Below, piece by piece: positions 1 through 5,451 of a stretch of DNA of 5,798 nucleotides. A program made the position numbers and the translations under genes. The stretch spans positions 20,882-26,679 of the forward strand of contig DBZZ01000024.1 of the NCBI GenBank assembly GCA_002311315.1, written 5' to 3'. This DNA is from Methylococcaceae bacterium UBA1147. GTDB lineage: Bacteria; Pseudomonadota; Gammaproteobacteria; Methylococcales; UBA1147. Below the pieces are notes generated by a model that saw only the letters and a list, made by a program, of their open reading frames with translations, searched no databases and was not told where the DNA came from. Position 1 is the first letter of the stretch, and each line of letters starts with the position of its first letter.

Positions 1-989
1 CCGGTGATATCAAGTACACCGTTGCCGCGGGTCTACCTGAATTGCGAGCGGAGATCGCGGGGCATTACGCCGCGCTTCACGGCATCAACCTTCCGATTGA
101 CCGCATTTTCATTACCCCGGGAGGGGCCGGCGCCCTGTTGCTGGCCTTTGCGGCTTTGGTGGACTCTGGGGACGAAGTTCTGATGGCTGATCCCTGTTAT
201 CCCTGCAACCGGAATCTGATTCGCCTGTTTGACGGCGAACCGAGATTGATCCCGGTCGGGCCGGATAGTAACTACCAGTTGAACGCCAGTCGGGTCGATG
301 ACTGCTGGGGTGAACGAACATCGGGCATTTTGATTGCCTCACCGTCGAACCCGACCGGGACCATGATTGACCTGGAGGAGATCAAGGCGGTGATTGATGT
401 AGTCAAGTCGCACAGCGGGTTCGCAATTTTCGACGAAATCTACCACGGGCTTCACTATGAGCGTCGAGCAGAAACTGCGTTAAATGTTTCTGATCAGGTA
501 TTCGTGGTCAACAGTTTTTCAAAATATTTTGGGATGACCGGATGGCGCCTCGGGTGGATCGTGGTACCCGAGGCTTTTGTCGAACCGGTTGAACGCCTCG
601 CGCAGAATATGTTCATCTCGGCACCATCCCATTCCCAGGCGGCGGCGTTAGCAGCTTTTAGACCGTCAAACATTCGGGAACTGGAAACGCGGCGAAGCAT
701 ATTTCGCAAACGCCGGGACTTCGTGATGGTTCAGCTAGTGGAGATGGGTTTTGAGGTTCACGCGAAGCCTCAGGGCGCTTTTTATGTCTACGCTGGTTGC
801 CGAAATTTTACAGAGGACAGCTTCGACTTTTCGCATCAGCTATTAGAAAATCATGGACTTGCCGTTACACCGGGCAAGGATTTCGGCCTACACCAACCGG
901 AAGGTTATGTGCGTTTTGCCTATACAACATCAATGGAAAGATTGGAACTCGGCATGGAGCGACTGCGTAAGGCGGTCAGGAAGGCCTGA
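1..989 (+). CDS. PLP-dependent aminotransferase, fold type I (5' end outside window)
   Basis: Aspartate-aminotransferase-like class I/II enzyme that moves an amino group between an amino acid and a 2-oxoacid using pyridoxal phosphate; cytosolic by family. The frame is already open at the first complete codon (3-5) and reads GDIKYTVAAGLPELR, the conserved 'Y..AAG.PELR' segment. The N-terminal substrate-entry part is therefore cut off, and the TTG at 42 is an internal Leu, not a start. Visible landmarks: ITPGGAGALLLA (cofactor phosphate region), ADPCYPCNRN, SPSNPTGT with the PLP-ring Asn at 348-350, FDEIY with the Asp that pairs with the pyridine nitrogen at 432-434 and Tyr at 441-443, SFSKYFGMTGWRLGW with the Schiff-base Lys at 522-524, and the carboxylate-binding Arg of RFAY at 912-914. 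All key residues are present, so the enzyme should be active. The DPxYPCN motif fits a bacterial subgroup of uncertain substrate; I do not assign a specific amino acid. It converges on pyrD. Confidence 0.93.
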   Translation, partial: GDIKYTVAAGLPELRAEIAGHYAALHGINLPIDRIFITPGGAGALLLAFAALVDSGDEVLMADPCYPCNRNLIRLFDGEPRLIPVGPDSNYQLNASRVDDCWGERTSGILIASPSNPTGTMIDLEEIKAVIDVVKSHSGFAIFDEIYHGLHYERRAETALNVSDQVFVVNSFSKYFGMTGWRLGWIVVPEAFVEPVERLAQNMFISAPSHSQAAALAAFRPSNIRELETRRSIFRKRRDFVMVQLVEMGFEVHAKPQGAFYVYAGCRNFTEDSFDFSHQLLENHGLAVTPGKDFGLHQPEGYVRFAYTTSMERLELGMERLRKAVRKA

Positions 990-991
990 CT
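974..991 (+). terminator. Small hairpin over the aminotransferase stop codon, possible weak terminator
   Basis: GTCAGG (975-980) and CCTGAC (985-990) are perfect inverted repeats around an AAGG loop, with one extra G-T pair outside. The stem includes the TGA stop. It is followed by only moderately T-rich sequence (TTTCGGTCTTCTTT, 995-1008) rather than a clean T run, so termination is only a possibility. It is the best hairpin candidate I found in the gap between the convergent aminotransferase and pyrD genes. Confidence 0.2.
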
Positions 992-1089
992 GGAGTTTCG
1001 GTCTTCTTTGCAGGCCCGGGTTTCCAGCTTGATCGCCAGCCCCTCGCGGGTTACAGGCTACCTGGACGGTCTGAGCTGGACCTCATGCC

Positions 1090-2109
1090 TTATTGACTGA
1101 TCGCTCTCACGGTTCTTGGAATCAGCCCGGGGCCTTCGTAGATCAGTCCGCTGTAGAGTTGAACCAGGCTTGCACCTGCCTCGATTTTCCGAATCGCGTC
1201 CTCGGGGCGGGTGATGCCTCCTGCGGCAATGATCGGTATCTGCTTGTTTAGGCGGCTGGCAAGGATTTCCACGATGGCCGTGGATTGTTCGAAAAGCGGT
1301 TGACCACTCAGGCCGCCGGTTTCGTCCGCCAGAGGCTGGCCGTTCACCTTTTCCCTGGAAATCGTGGTATTGGTCGCGATCACTCCATCAATCTGGTGCC
1401 GGGTGAACAGGTCGGCAAGGTCCAGGACCTGATTCCGGGTCAGATCAGGGGCAATCTTGACCACTAGAGGTACGTACTTGTCGTACTGGCTTTCCAGCGC
1501 CGCTTGTTCGTTCTTGAGAGCCTGCAACAGTTTGTGCATGACATCGTTTTTCTGAAGGTCTCGCAGGTTCTTCGTGTTCGGCGATGACACATTGATCGTG
1601 ATGTAGTGGGCGTATGGGTAAACCTTGCGCATGCACTGAATGTAATCATTTATCGCCTGATCGATCGGGGTATCAAAGTTTTTTCCGATGTTGATCCCCA
1701 GGATCCCACGGTAGCGGCTTTTCCTGACGCGTTCGACGAGATGATCGACACCCTTGTTATTGAACCCCATTCGGTTAATGATCGCGCGGGCCTCCTTGAG
1801 GCGAAACAGCCGCGGTTTGGGGTTACCCGGCTGCGGCCGGGGGGTTACCGTACCCACTTCCAGAAAGCCGAAACCCAGTTTCCCCAGGGCCTCGATGTAA
1901 TCGCCATTTTTGTCGAGTCCCGCGGCGAGGCCTACCTGATTAGGGAATTCAAGGCCCATAACTTCGGTCGTGGTGTTGGCGTCTGCCGGCTGAACACGCT
2001 CTGGCAATCCGAGTCGGGTGGCCAGGGGCAGCGATTTCAGGGTCAGGAAATGGGCGGTTTCAGGATCAAGGCTGAACAGGATCGGTCTGAGGAGGGGATA
2101 AAGATCCAT
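1090..2109 (-). CDS. pyrD: Dihydroorotate dehydrogenase (quinone), class 2
   Basis: Oxidises dihydroorotate to orotate with FMN and passes electrons to membrane quinone, the fourth step of pyrimidine synthesis. At 339 residues it matches full-length class 2 enzymes. The amphipathic N-terminus (MDLYPLLRPILFSLDPETAH) fits the short helical membrane-docking domain that separates class 2 from soluble class 1. The FMN and orotate motifs appear in order: GLAAGLDKNGD (60-70), TVTPRPQPGN (88-96), INRMGFNN (111-118), INIGKN (139-144), NVSSPNT with catalytic-base Ser175 (173-179), Lys218 in VVKIAPDL, ATNTT (245-249), GGLSGQPL (265-272), AAGGI (295-299) and LVQLYSG (315-321). The ATG is the only usable start: an in-frame TAA lies 13 codons upstream with no GTG or TTG between. 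There is no strong ribosome binding site. The gene lies 121 bases after the hydrolase on the same strand. No key residue is missing. Confidence 0.97.
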   Translation of the reverse strand: MDLYPLLRPILFSLDPETAHFLTLKSLPLATRLGLPERVQPADANTTTEVMGLEFPNQVGLAAGLDKNGDYIEALGKLGFGFLEVGTVTPRPQPGNPKPRLFRLKEARAIINRMGFNNKGVDHLVERVRKSRYRGILGINIGKNFDTPIDQAINDYIQCMRKVYPYAHYITINVSSPNTKNLRDLQKNDVMHKLLQALKNEQAALESQYDKYVPLVVKIAPDLTRNQVLDLADLFTRHQIDGVIATNTTISREKVNGQPLADETGGLSGQPLFEQSTAIVEILASRLNKQIPIIAAGGITRPEDAIRKIEAGASLVQLYSGLIYEGPGLIPRTVRAISQ

Positions 2110-2144
2110 TATGGGTAGGGTTCCAGGCGATGAATGGACAGACC

Positions 2145-2207
2145 ATTATCGCCGGATGCAGGCTTCGGCGAAAGGTACTGTAGCCCAGCCGAAACCGAAT
2201 TTGTCGA
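2145..2207 (-). promoter_or_regulatory. Candidate promoter region upstream of pyrD
   Basis: On the - strand a GATAAT (2150-2145, five of six bases of the sigma-70 -10 box) lies 35 bases before the pyrD ATG, but its -35 position is poor (TTCGCC, 16-base spacer). A second pair, TCGACA (2207-2202, five of six) and TACAGT (2182-2177, four of six), sits further upstream with a long 19-base spacer. Either could serve pyrD; neither is strong. I found no clear attenuator hairpin or T run in the 121-base leader that would indicate pyrimidine-responsive attenuation. Confidence 0.22.
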
Positions 2208-2230
2208 AAGCGTCTGGACGCGAGGTCGAT

Positions 2231-2890
2231 TCATCCGACCAGGCGAGCAATGATCCAGTTGCCGATGTCCCTGATTTCATCCATGGAAACTGAATGTTCC
2301 ATATCATACGAGTGCCAGGACACATCGTACCCGCATTGATTCAGCCTGTCCCTGGCCTGTTCGCCCAGAGAAAAAGGAACAATCGGATCGGCCTGGCCGT
2401 GTCCGAGGAAGATCGGCAGGTTTCCCTCGGGAATTGAACCAGGATCGGCAAGGTAGGTCGACAGGGCAACGATGCCGGCAATGCGGGACCGATAGCCGAA
2501 TCCTGCCTGGGTCGCAATCACCCCTCCCTGAGAGAAGCCGATCAGAATGACTCGGTCGGAGGAAACGCCTTGATCAATCTCTCGATCGATCAATGCATGA
2601 ATCTGATCGACCGACGATTTAATTCCAGGGTGATCGGTCCTGGTGTTAATCGATACTTCAGTAATATCGTACCAAGCCCGCATGACGTAACCCTGGTTAA
2701 CTGTGACCGGCCGTTCCGGCGCATGCGGAAACACAAAGCGGGTCTGCAGGGAATCCGGTAGCCCGAGAAAGGGAACCATTGGTTCGAAATCGTGGCCGCT
2801 GGCACCGAGGCCATGGAGCCAGATTACACAGGAATCGGCCTGGGAGGTGTCAGGGTTGATTTCTATTGACGTTAAATGTACAGGGTCCAT
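2231..2890 (-). CDS. Carboxylesterase / phospholipase-type alpha/beta hydrolase
   Basis: Serine esterase of the small (about 220 residue) Abhydrolase_2 family, which also holds bacterial carboxylesterases such as Pseudomonas EstB and the acyl-protein thioesterase-like proteins. It hydrolyses short acyl esters; the physiological substrate is unknown. The whole family layout is visible in 219 residues: WLHGLGASGHDF (24-35, oxyanion-hole loop), FPHAPERPVT (54-63), RAWYDI (71-76), GFSQGG with nucleophile Ser120, HGQADPIVP with catalytic Asp168, and MEHSVSMDEI with catalytic His199. There is no signal peptide or membrane segment, so it should be cytosolic. The start is well fixed: an in-frame TAA lies two codons upstream of the ATG. 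AAGAA directly abuts the start and is too close to be a good ribosome binding site. It precedes pyrD on the same strand by 121 bases, so co-transcription is possible, but no functional link is implied. Confidence 0.94.
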   Translation of the reverse strand: MDPVHLTSIEINPDTSQADSCVIWLHGLGASGHDFEPMVPFLGLPDSLQTRFVFPHAPERPVTVNQGYVMRAWYDITEVSINTRTDHPGIKSSVDQIHALIDREIDQGVSSDRVILIGFSQGGVIATQAGFGYRSRIAGIVALSTYLADPGSIPEGNLPIFLGHGQADPIVPFSLGEQARDRLNQCGYDVSWHSYDMEHSVSMDEIRDIGNWIIARLVG

Positions 2891-3151
2891 TTCTTAGATG
2901 TTGTGGATGGGTTTCTATCGCCATCGTTGTTTCCCCTTGGCACATGAATCCGGGGGTACAAAAGGATAGCCGGATCCACTATTCGCTGGGAATTCCCCGA
3001 GCGTAGAGTGTGGCGATTTCAGGCATCTGGAAGGTTTCAATATTGGAAAGGTCGGGTCACGAGCATCGGCCATCTTAACCTTTCTTCGGATATCTGCAAC
3101 GGTTCCCAAGCCTGTTTATCCGTACTGGTGATTTGCCTGGCCTTGAATCTG
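2891..3151 (-). other. Stretch with no convincing gene, upstream of the hydrolase
   Basis: Nothing here reads as a recognised protein or RNA on either strand. A 52-codon - strand ORF (3073-2915) has a fair ribosome binding site (GAAAGG five bases before ATG), but its composition is unlike a folded protein and uses codons such as ATA and AGA. An inverted repeat lies at 2945-2978. No good sigma-70 pair is visible in front of the hydrolase; the best single box is a - strand TTGAAA near 3030 without a matching -10. The stretch probably holds the end of the upstream operon transcript and the control region of the hydrolase. Confidence 0.5.
2945..2978. repeat. Inverted repeat upstream of the hydrolase
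   Basis: TGAATCCGG (2945-2953) and CCGGATCCA (2970-2978) form a nine-base stem with one mismatch around a 16-base loop. It lies 55 bases before the hydrolase start on the transcribed strand. No T run follows on either strand, so it is not a typical intrinsic terminator. A regulator binding site or a leader hairpin are alternatives, and chance cannot be excluded. Confidence 0.35.
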
Positions 3152-3174
3152 CTACTGGGAACCAGTAACCAGGC
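3135..3174 (-). terminator. Nested stem-loop downstream of the HAD gene, possible operon end
   Basis: The inner stem is perfect: TACTGG (3153-3158) pairs with CCAGTA (3162-3167) across a 3-base loop. The outer arms GCCTGG (3135-3140) and CCAGGC (3169-3174) are also perfectly complementary, leaving 12 unpaired bases on one side and one on the other. A further TACTGG copy at 3123-3128 offers an alternative pairing. It lies about 100 bases after the HAD stop and covers the stop codon of the possible small ORF. There is no T run on the - strand, so a Rho-independent role is doubtful; an RNA 3'-end-protecting structure is the alternative. Confidence 0.28.
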
Positions 3175-3313
3175 TCTCAGACCACGCCATCGCGTTGACA
3201 CCGGCGCAGAGACAACTGAGGTGATCTTTCAGTTCGTTGGCCAGGGTGTTTCTGGGTTGCAGATGTCGAGATGTGTCATCCGGATTCTGCGGATCCAACC
3301 CGGTGGTTTGCAC
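3152..3313 (-). CDS. Possible small protein, 53 residues, overlapping the HAD 3' end
   Basis: Not recognised. This is a GTG-start frame shifted relative to the HAD gene and overlapping its last 38 bases; a TTG at 3298 is an alternative start. The C-terminal half looks protein-like: NTLANELKDHLSCLCAGVNA could form a helix with a Cys-Leu-Cys pair, followed by MAWSESLVTGSQ and TAG. Third codon positions are roughly 60% G/C, as expected for coding sequence in this window. Against it: there is no ribosome binding site, no ATG start, and the overlap with the HAD gene constrains the first 12 codons. It could be the last member of the operon translated by coupling, a remnant of a degraded gene, or chance. 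A competing 16-codon ORF starts at the ATGA shared with the HAD stop (3279) and seems less likely. Confidence 0.28.
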   Translation of the reverse strand: MQTTGLDPQNPDDTSRHLQPRNTLANELKDHLSCLCAGVNAMAWSESLVTGSQ

Positions 3314-3983
3314 AGGTGTTTTCGATCAGAATCCGGACTTGGTCCAGGCTGTCCAGTACGGCGAGGACTTTTTCTCCGATCGGGCTTGGGGATTCGTCGG
3401 TCTCGGGAACCAGGATGACTGGCATGCCGGCGTTCAGTCCGGCCTGGGCCCCGGTTTCTGAGTCCTCGAGGACAATGCATTGTTTTGGTGGTACAGCCAG
3501 GCTCTCGGCAGCGATAAAAAAAAGATCGGGGGCCGGTTTGGGGGTGATAGCCTGATCCCGGGTGATGCGAATCGGAAATTCGTCAGACAAGCCGGCGTAG
3601 TCCAGGCACTTGTCAGCGTAGACGGCCTGGCTGTTGGTCGCCAGGGCATAGGGGATCGAACGGACCTTCAGGGTTTCCAGTAATTCATCAAGTCCGGGCT
3701 GTCGTGGAATCCCTGATTGCTCGACCTTTTCGTGCCAGAATCGTGCGCTCTCGTGTCTGAAGTTAGTGGTCGGAAATTCTGTGCCGAAGCGGGATTCCAG
3801 TATTTCTTCAATCAGATCATAGGATTTGCCAGTGAACCGGCGGACAAGGCTATCGTTCAGTGGGTAACCCAGCGCCTTGCCGGCGGCTTGCCATGCCACC
3901 CGGTATGTTGTCTCGGAATCGATGGCCAGTCCATCGAGGTCAAAGATTACCGCGCCGAACGGGGGTAAAAATTCGAGCGTCAT
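3276..3983 (-). CDS. HAD-superfamily hydrolase, beta-phosphoglucomutase-like subgroup
   Basis: Predicted Mg2+-dependent phosphatase or phosphomutase acting through a phospho-aspartate; substrate unknown. The start is the ATG at 3983, giving 235 residues. An upstream open frame to 4154 exists, but those 57 codons lie inside the nucleotidyltransferase gene and encode an Arg-rich sequence unlike the family, whereas the 3983 start places the first HAD motif at residue 13, as expected. Motif I: FDLDGLAIDSE with nucleophile Asp15 and acid/base Asp17. A helical cap of subfamily I type follows (about 25-95). Motif II is ATNS (114-117), motif III Lys149 in TPKPAPD, motif IV LEDSETGAQAG with Glu173 and Asp174. 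All catalytic positions are kept. The DLDG.xIDSE form and the KPxPD segment match beta-PGM, phosphoglycolate phosphatase and sugar-phosphatase relatives. The ATG overlaps the upstream TGA as ATGA (3983-3980) with no ribosome binding site, implying coupled translation with the nucleotidyltransferase. Confidence 0.92.
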   Translation of the reverse strand: MTLEFLPPFGAVIFDLDGLAIDSETTYRVAWQAAGKALGYPLNDSLVRRFTGKSYDLIEEILESRFGTEFPTTNFRHESARFWHEKVEQSGIPRQPGLDELLETLKVRSIPYALATNSQAVYADKCLDYAGLSDEFPIRITRDQAITPKPAPDLFFIAAESLAVPPKQCIVLEDSETGAQAGLNAGMPVILVPETDESPSPIGEKVLAVLDSLDQVRILIENTCANHRVGSAESG

Positions 3984-4930
3984 GAGTGGGCGCAGGCTTT
4001 TCCGGCTAGGATCTTGATGAACTCGCCGGGCGCTTCTCGCGAAGAACCGATAACGAGACGACGTGCGCCTGACAACGATTCTTCCACCATTCCTTGTGCG
4101 ACAATGGTTTCTCCGACCTTGACCTGGCCCGTAAAGGTGGGAGTGAAACAACAAATTTCTTCGATTTCGTGATGGCGGATCCGATAGATGGATGGGTGAT
4201 CGAAAGCATGTTTGTCATCGGTGACTTTAGCAGTCACTTGCTGGAAACCGGTCTTCCGGTAGGACTGGTCAGCTTCGTACCCGGCATCGGAAACGAGGCT
4301 GAAATCGACTTTGGTGCCGGATACCAGGACCTTATTGTATTTGCGCTTTTCGTGCCAGATGTATTCACTGAAGCTCAGGCTGCAGCCGCGCCGCTCGTAA
4401 GAATCTTTCCATTGCTCTTCAGTCAATGGATCAAGGGTGCTCTGGTTGATCGCCCGTTCAAGCTTCCTTCTGAGCATAATAAACTGTTTTCGCCCATAGA
4501 CGACGACATCAATGTCCGAGTGGGGGGTCTGGGCCCCGATCAGTAGGGATCCGGTAACACCGAGGTCGGAAAGCATTAATCCTCCTTCGGTCAGCAGTTT
4601 GCAAACGAATGCGAGCTTGGTTTCCAGTGGGTCAGGCGATTTACTGTTGATAATTTCAGTCAGGCGCGGGGATGCTTGGTGGTGGATAGAAACTCGGTCT
4701 TCGTAGACGCCGTGCAAGCTGGCATCGCGTTTCTTCGAATGGAACAGGTAGTGGGGAAAACGGGTAGCGAGAAGACTGTTTGCCTCTCCCGTTGCCATCT
4801 TCCTCAAGCCGTCCTCGTCTCGGACATATCGGAGGAAGCAAAGGGATCGTCCTTCCTCGGGTTCATCAACCAGTACTGCGAAAACCAAGCCCTCGGATGT
4901 TTCGAGAAAATCACGGGAACGAATTGGCAT
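3980..4930 (-). CDS. Pol-beta-superfamily nucleotidyltransferase resembling an archaeal family
   Basis: A 316-residue predicted nucleotidyltransferase; substrate unknown. The core signature is clear: GVTGSLLIGAQTPHSDIDVVVYG holds the Gly127-Ser128 pair and metal-binding Asp139 and Asp141, and KVDFSLV supplies a plausible third acidic residue, Asp209, so the catalytic site looks intact. The N-terminus (RSRDFLETSEGLVFAVL) and the C-terminal segment (roughly 245-308, with HPSIYR, GQVKVGETIVAQG and RLVIGSS, probably a small beta-barrel) are family-specific. From memory this architecture matches the uncharacterised proteins grouped as COG1665, best known from archaea; that assignment needs a search. 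The C-terminal barrel could bind nucleic acid or an acceptor, which is inference. The start is fixed by an in-frame TAG two codons upstream. There is no ribosome binding site. It follows the flavin-reductase-like gene by 17 bases and overlaps the HAD gene by four, so it sits firmly in the operon. Confidence 0.85.
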   Translation of the reverse strand: MPIRSRDFLETSEGLVFAVLVDEPEEGRSLCFLRYVRDEDGLRKMATGEANSLLATRFPHYLFHSKKRDASLHGVYEDRVSIHHQASPRLTEIINSKSPDPLETKLAFVCKLLTEGGLMLSDLGVTGSLLIGAQTPHSDIDVVVYGRKQFIMLRRKLERAINQSTLDPLTEEQWKDSYERRGCSLSFSEYIWHEKRKYNKVLVSGTKVDFSLVSDAGYEADQSYRKTGFQQVTAKVTDDKHAFDHPSIYRIRHHEIEEICCFTPTFTGQVKVGETIVAQGMVEESLSGARRLVIGSSREAPGEFIKILAGKACAHS

Positions 4931-4947
4931 GGGCTAGTGATGACCGG

Positions 4948-5451
4948 TCAGTGCTGGAAGGATTCGGGGAAAAGAGCACTGCTACCGTCCATGTTCCCGG
5001 TGTCACGGTAGAGTAGTGGCGCGATGGCGCTTTGGTTCAGTTTGCCAGCATTCACTCTGGCGATGACGACAAGATGGTCGCCAGCCGGTGTTTCATGGCT
5101 GTATTCGCAATCCATCCAGGCGAGTGCATGGTCGAGGATCGGCATCTGAGCCGGCGAAAGGCGCCAGGCTACAGAGCCCAGTTTGTCTATCTCGAGCGCC
5201 GGTTTGCCAAAATGCGCCGCCATTTCTTGTTGTTCACTGTTCAGAACATTCACCGAAAAACGTCCCGACGCCTTGATCAGTGGCCACGAGGAATGGCTTG
5301 GGTTTATGCTCAGCGCAAGCAGCAGTGGATCAAAGGAAACCTGGGTCAGCCACGCAGCAGTAAACGCATTGTATTTCCCCCCGTTACTGACGCCGATGAC
5401 GTAAACACCGTGGGAAAGGCAGCGGAATATGCGGGAGATTGAGTTACTCAT
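4948..5451 (-). CDS. Flavin reductase-like FMN-binding protein
   Basis: Small (167 residue) member of the flavin reductase-like split-barrel family, whose members bind FMN and reduce flavins with NAD(P)H or act as oxidoreductase partners. Visible family features: GVYVIGVSNGGKYNAFTAAW (15-34), TQVSFDPLLLALSI (36-49), SHSSWPLI (52-59) and GRFSVNVL (63-70), which together form the FMN pocket, then GDHLVVIARV (124-133) and PLLYRDTG (145-152), the typical late strand and 'PL.Y' motif. It is close to complete for the minimal domain, with no added NADH or rubredoxin domain. I chose the ATG at 5451, which gives the usual N-terminus and overlaps the upstream stop codon as ATGAGTAA; a GTG at 5466 with AAGGG just before it would add five residues. 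It is 17 bases ahead of the nucleotidyltransferase. The true electron donor and acceptor cannot be told from the sequence. Confidence 0.88.
   Translation of the reverse strand: MSNSISRIFRCLSHGVYVIGVSNGGKYNAFTAAWLTQVSFDPLLLALSINPSHSSWPLIKASGRFSVNVLNSEQQEMAAHFGKPALEIDKLGSVAWRLSPAQMPILDHALAWMDCEYSHETPAGDHLVVIARVNAGKLNQSAIAPLLYRDTGNMDGSSALFPESFQH

Noticed and set aside
1023..1080. TCCAGCT / AGCTGGA inverted repeat between the aminotransferase and pyrD stops
   Set aside because: The seven-base arms are separated by 44 bases and no T run follows on either strand. This is too weak for a bidirectional terminator.
1606..2118. 170-codon + strand ORF opposite pyrD
   Set aside because: It is antisense to the most conserved part of pyrD, and its length follows from the codon bias of that gene.
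2164..2193. TTCGGC / GCCGAA inverted repeat between the hydrolase and pyrD
   Set aside because: The six-base arms have an 18-base loop and no T run, and they overlap the candidate promoter. Not distinguishable from chance.
2915..3073. 52-codon - strand ORF with a fair ribosome binding site
   Set aside because: The translation is rich in Pro, Ser and Lys without recognisable structure and uses rare-type codons. I see no family resemblance, so I treat it as chance.
3008..3418. 136-codon + strand ORF with a hydrophobic stretch (residues about 37-50)
   Set aside because: Its 3' half runs antisense through the well-supported HAD gene, the sequence resembles no family, and the hydrophobic run can arise by chance. 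There is no ribosome binding site before its ATG.
3984..4154. N-terminal extension of the HAD gene to the ATG at 4154
   Set aside because: The extra 57 residues are Arg-rich, do not match the family, and lie inside the conserved C-terminal coding sequence of the nucleotidyltransferase. The ATGA start at 3983 gives a normal HAD N-terminus.
3980..4930. Nucleotidyltransferase as a MNT/HEPN-type toxin-antitoxin component
   Set aside because: MNT antitoxins are small proteins (about 100-150 residues) next to a HEPN gene. This one is 316 residues with extra domains, and none of its neighbours is HEPN-like.
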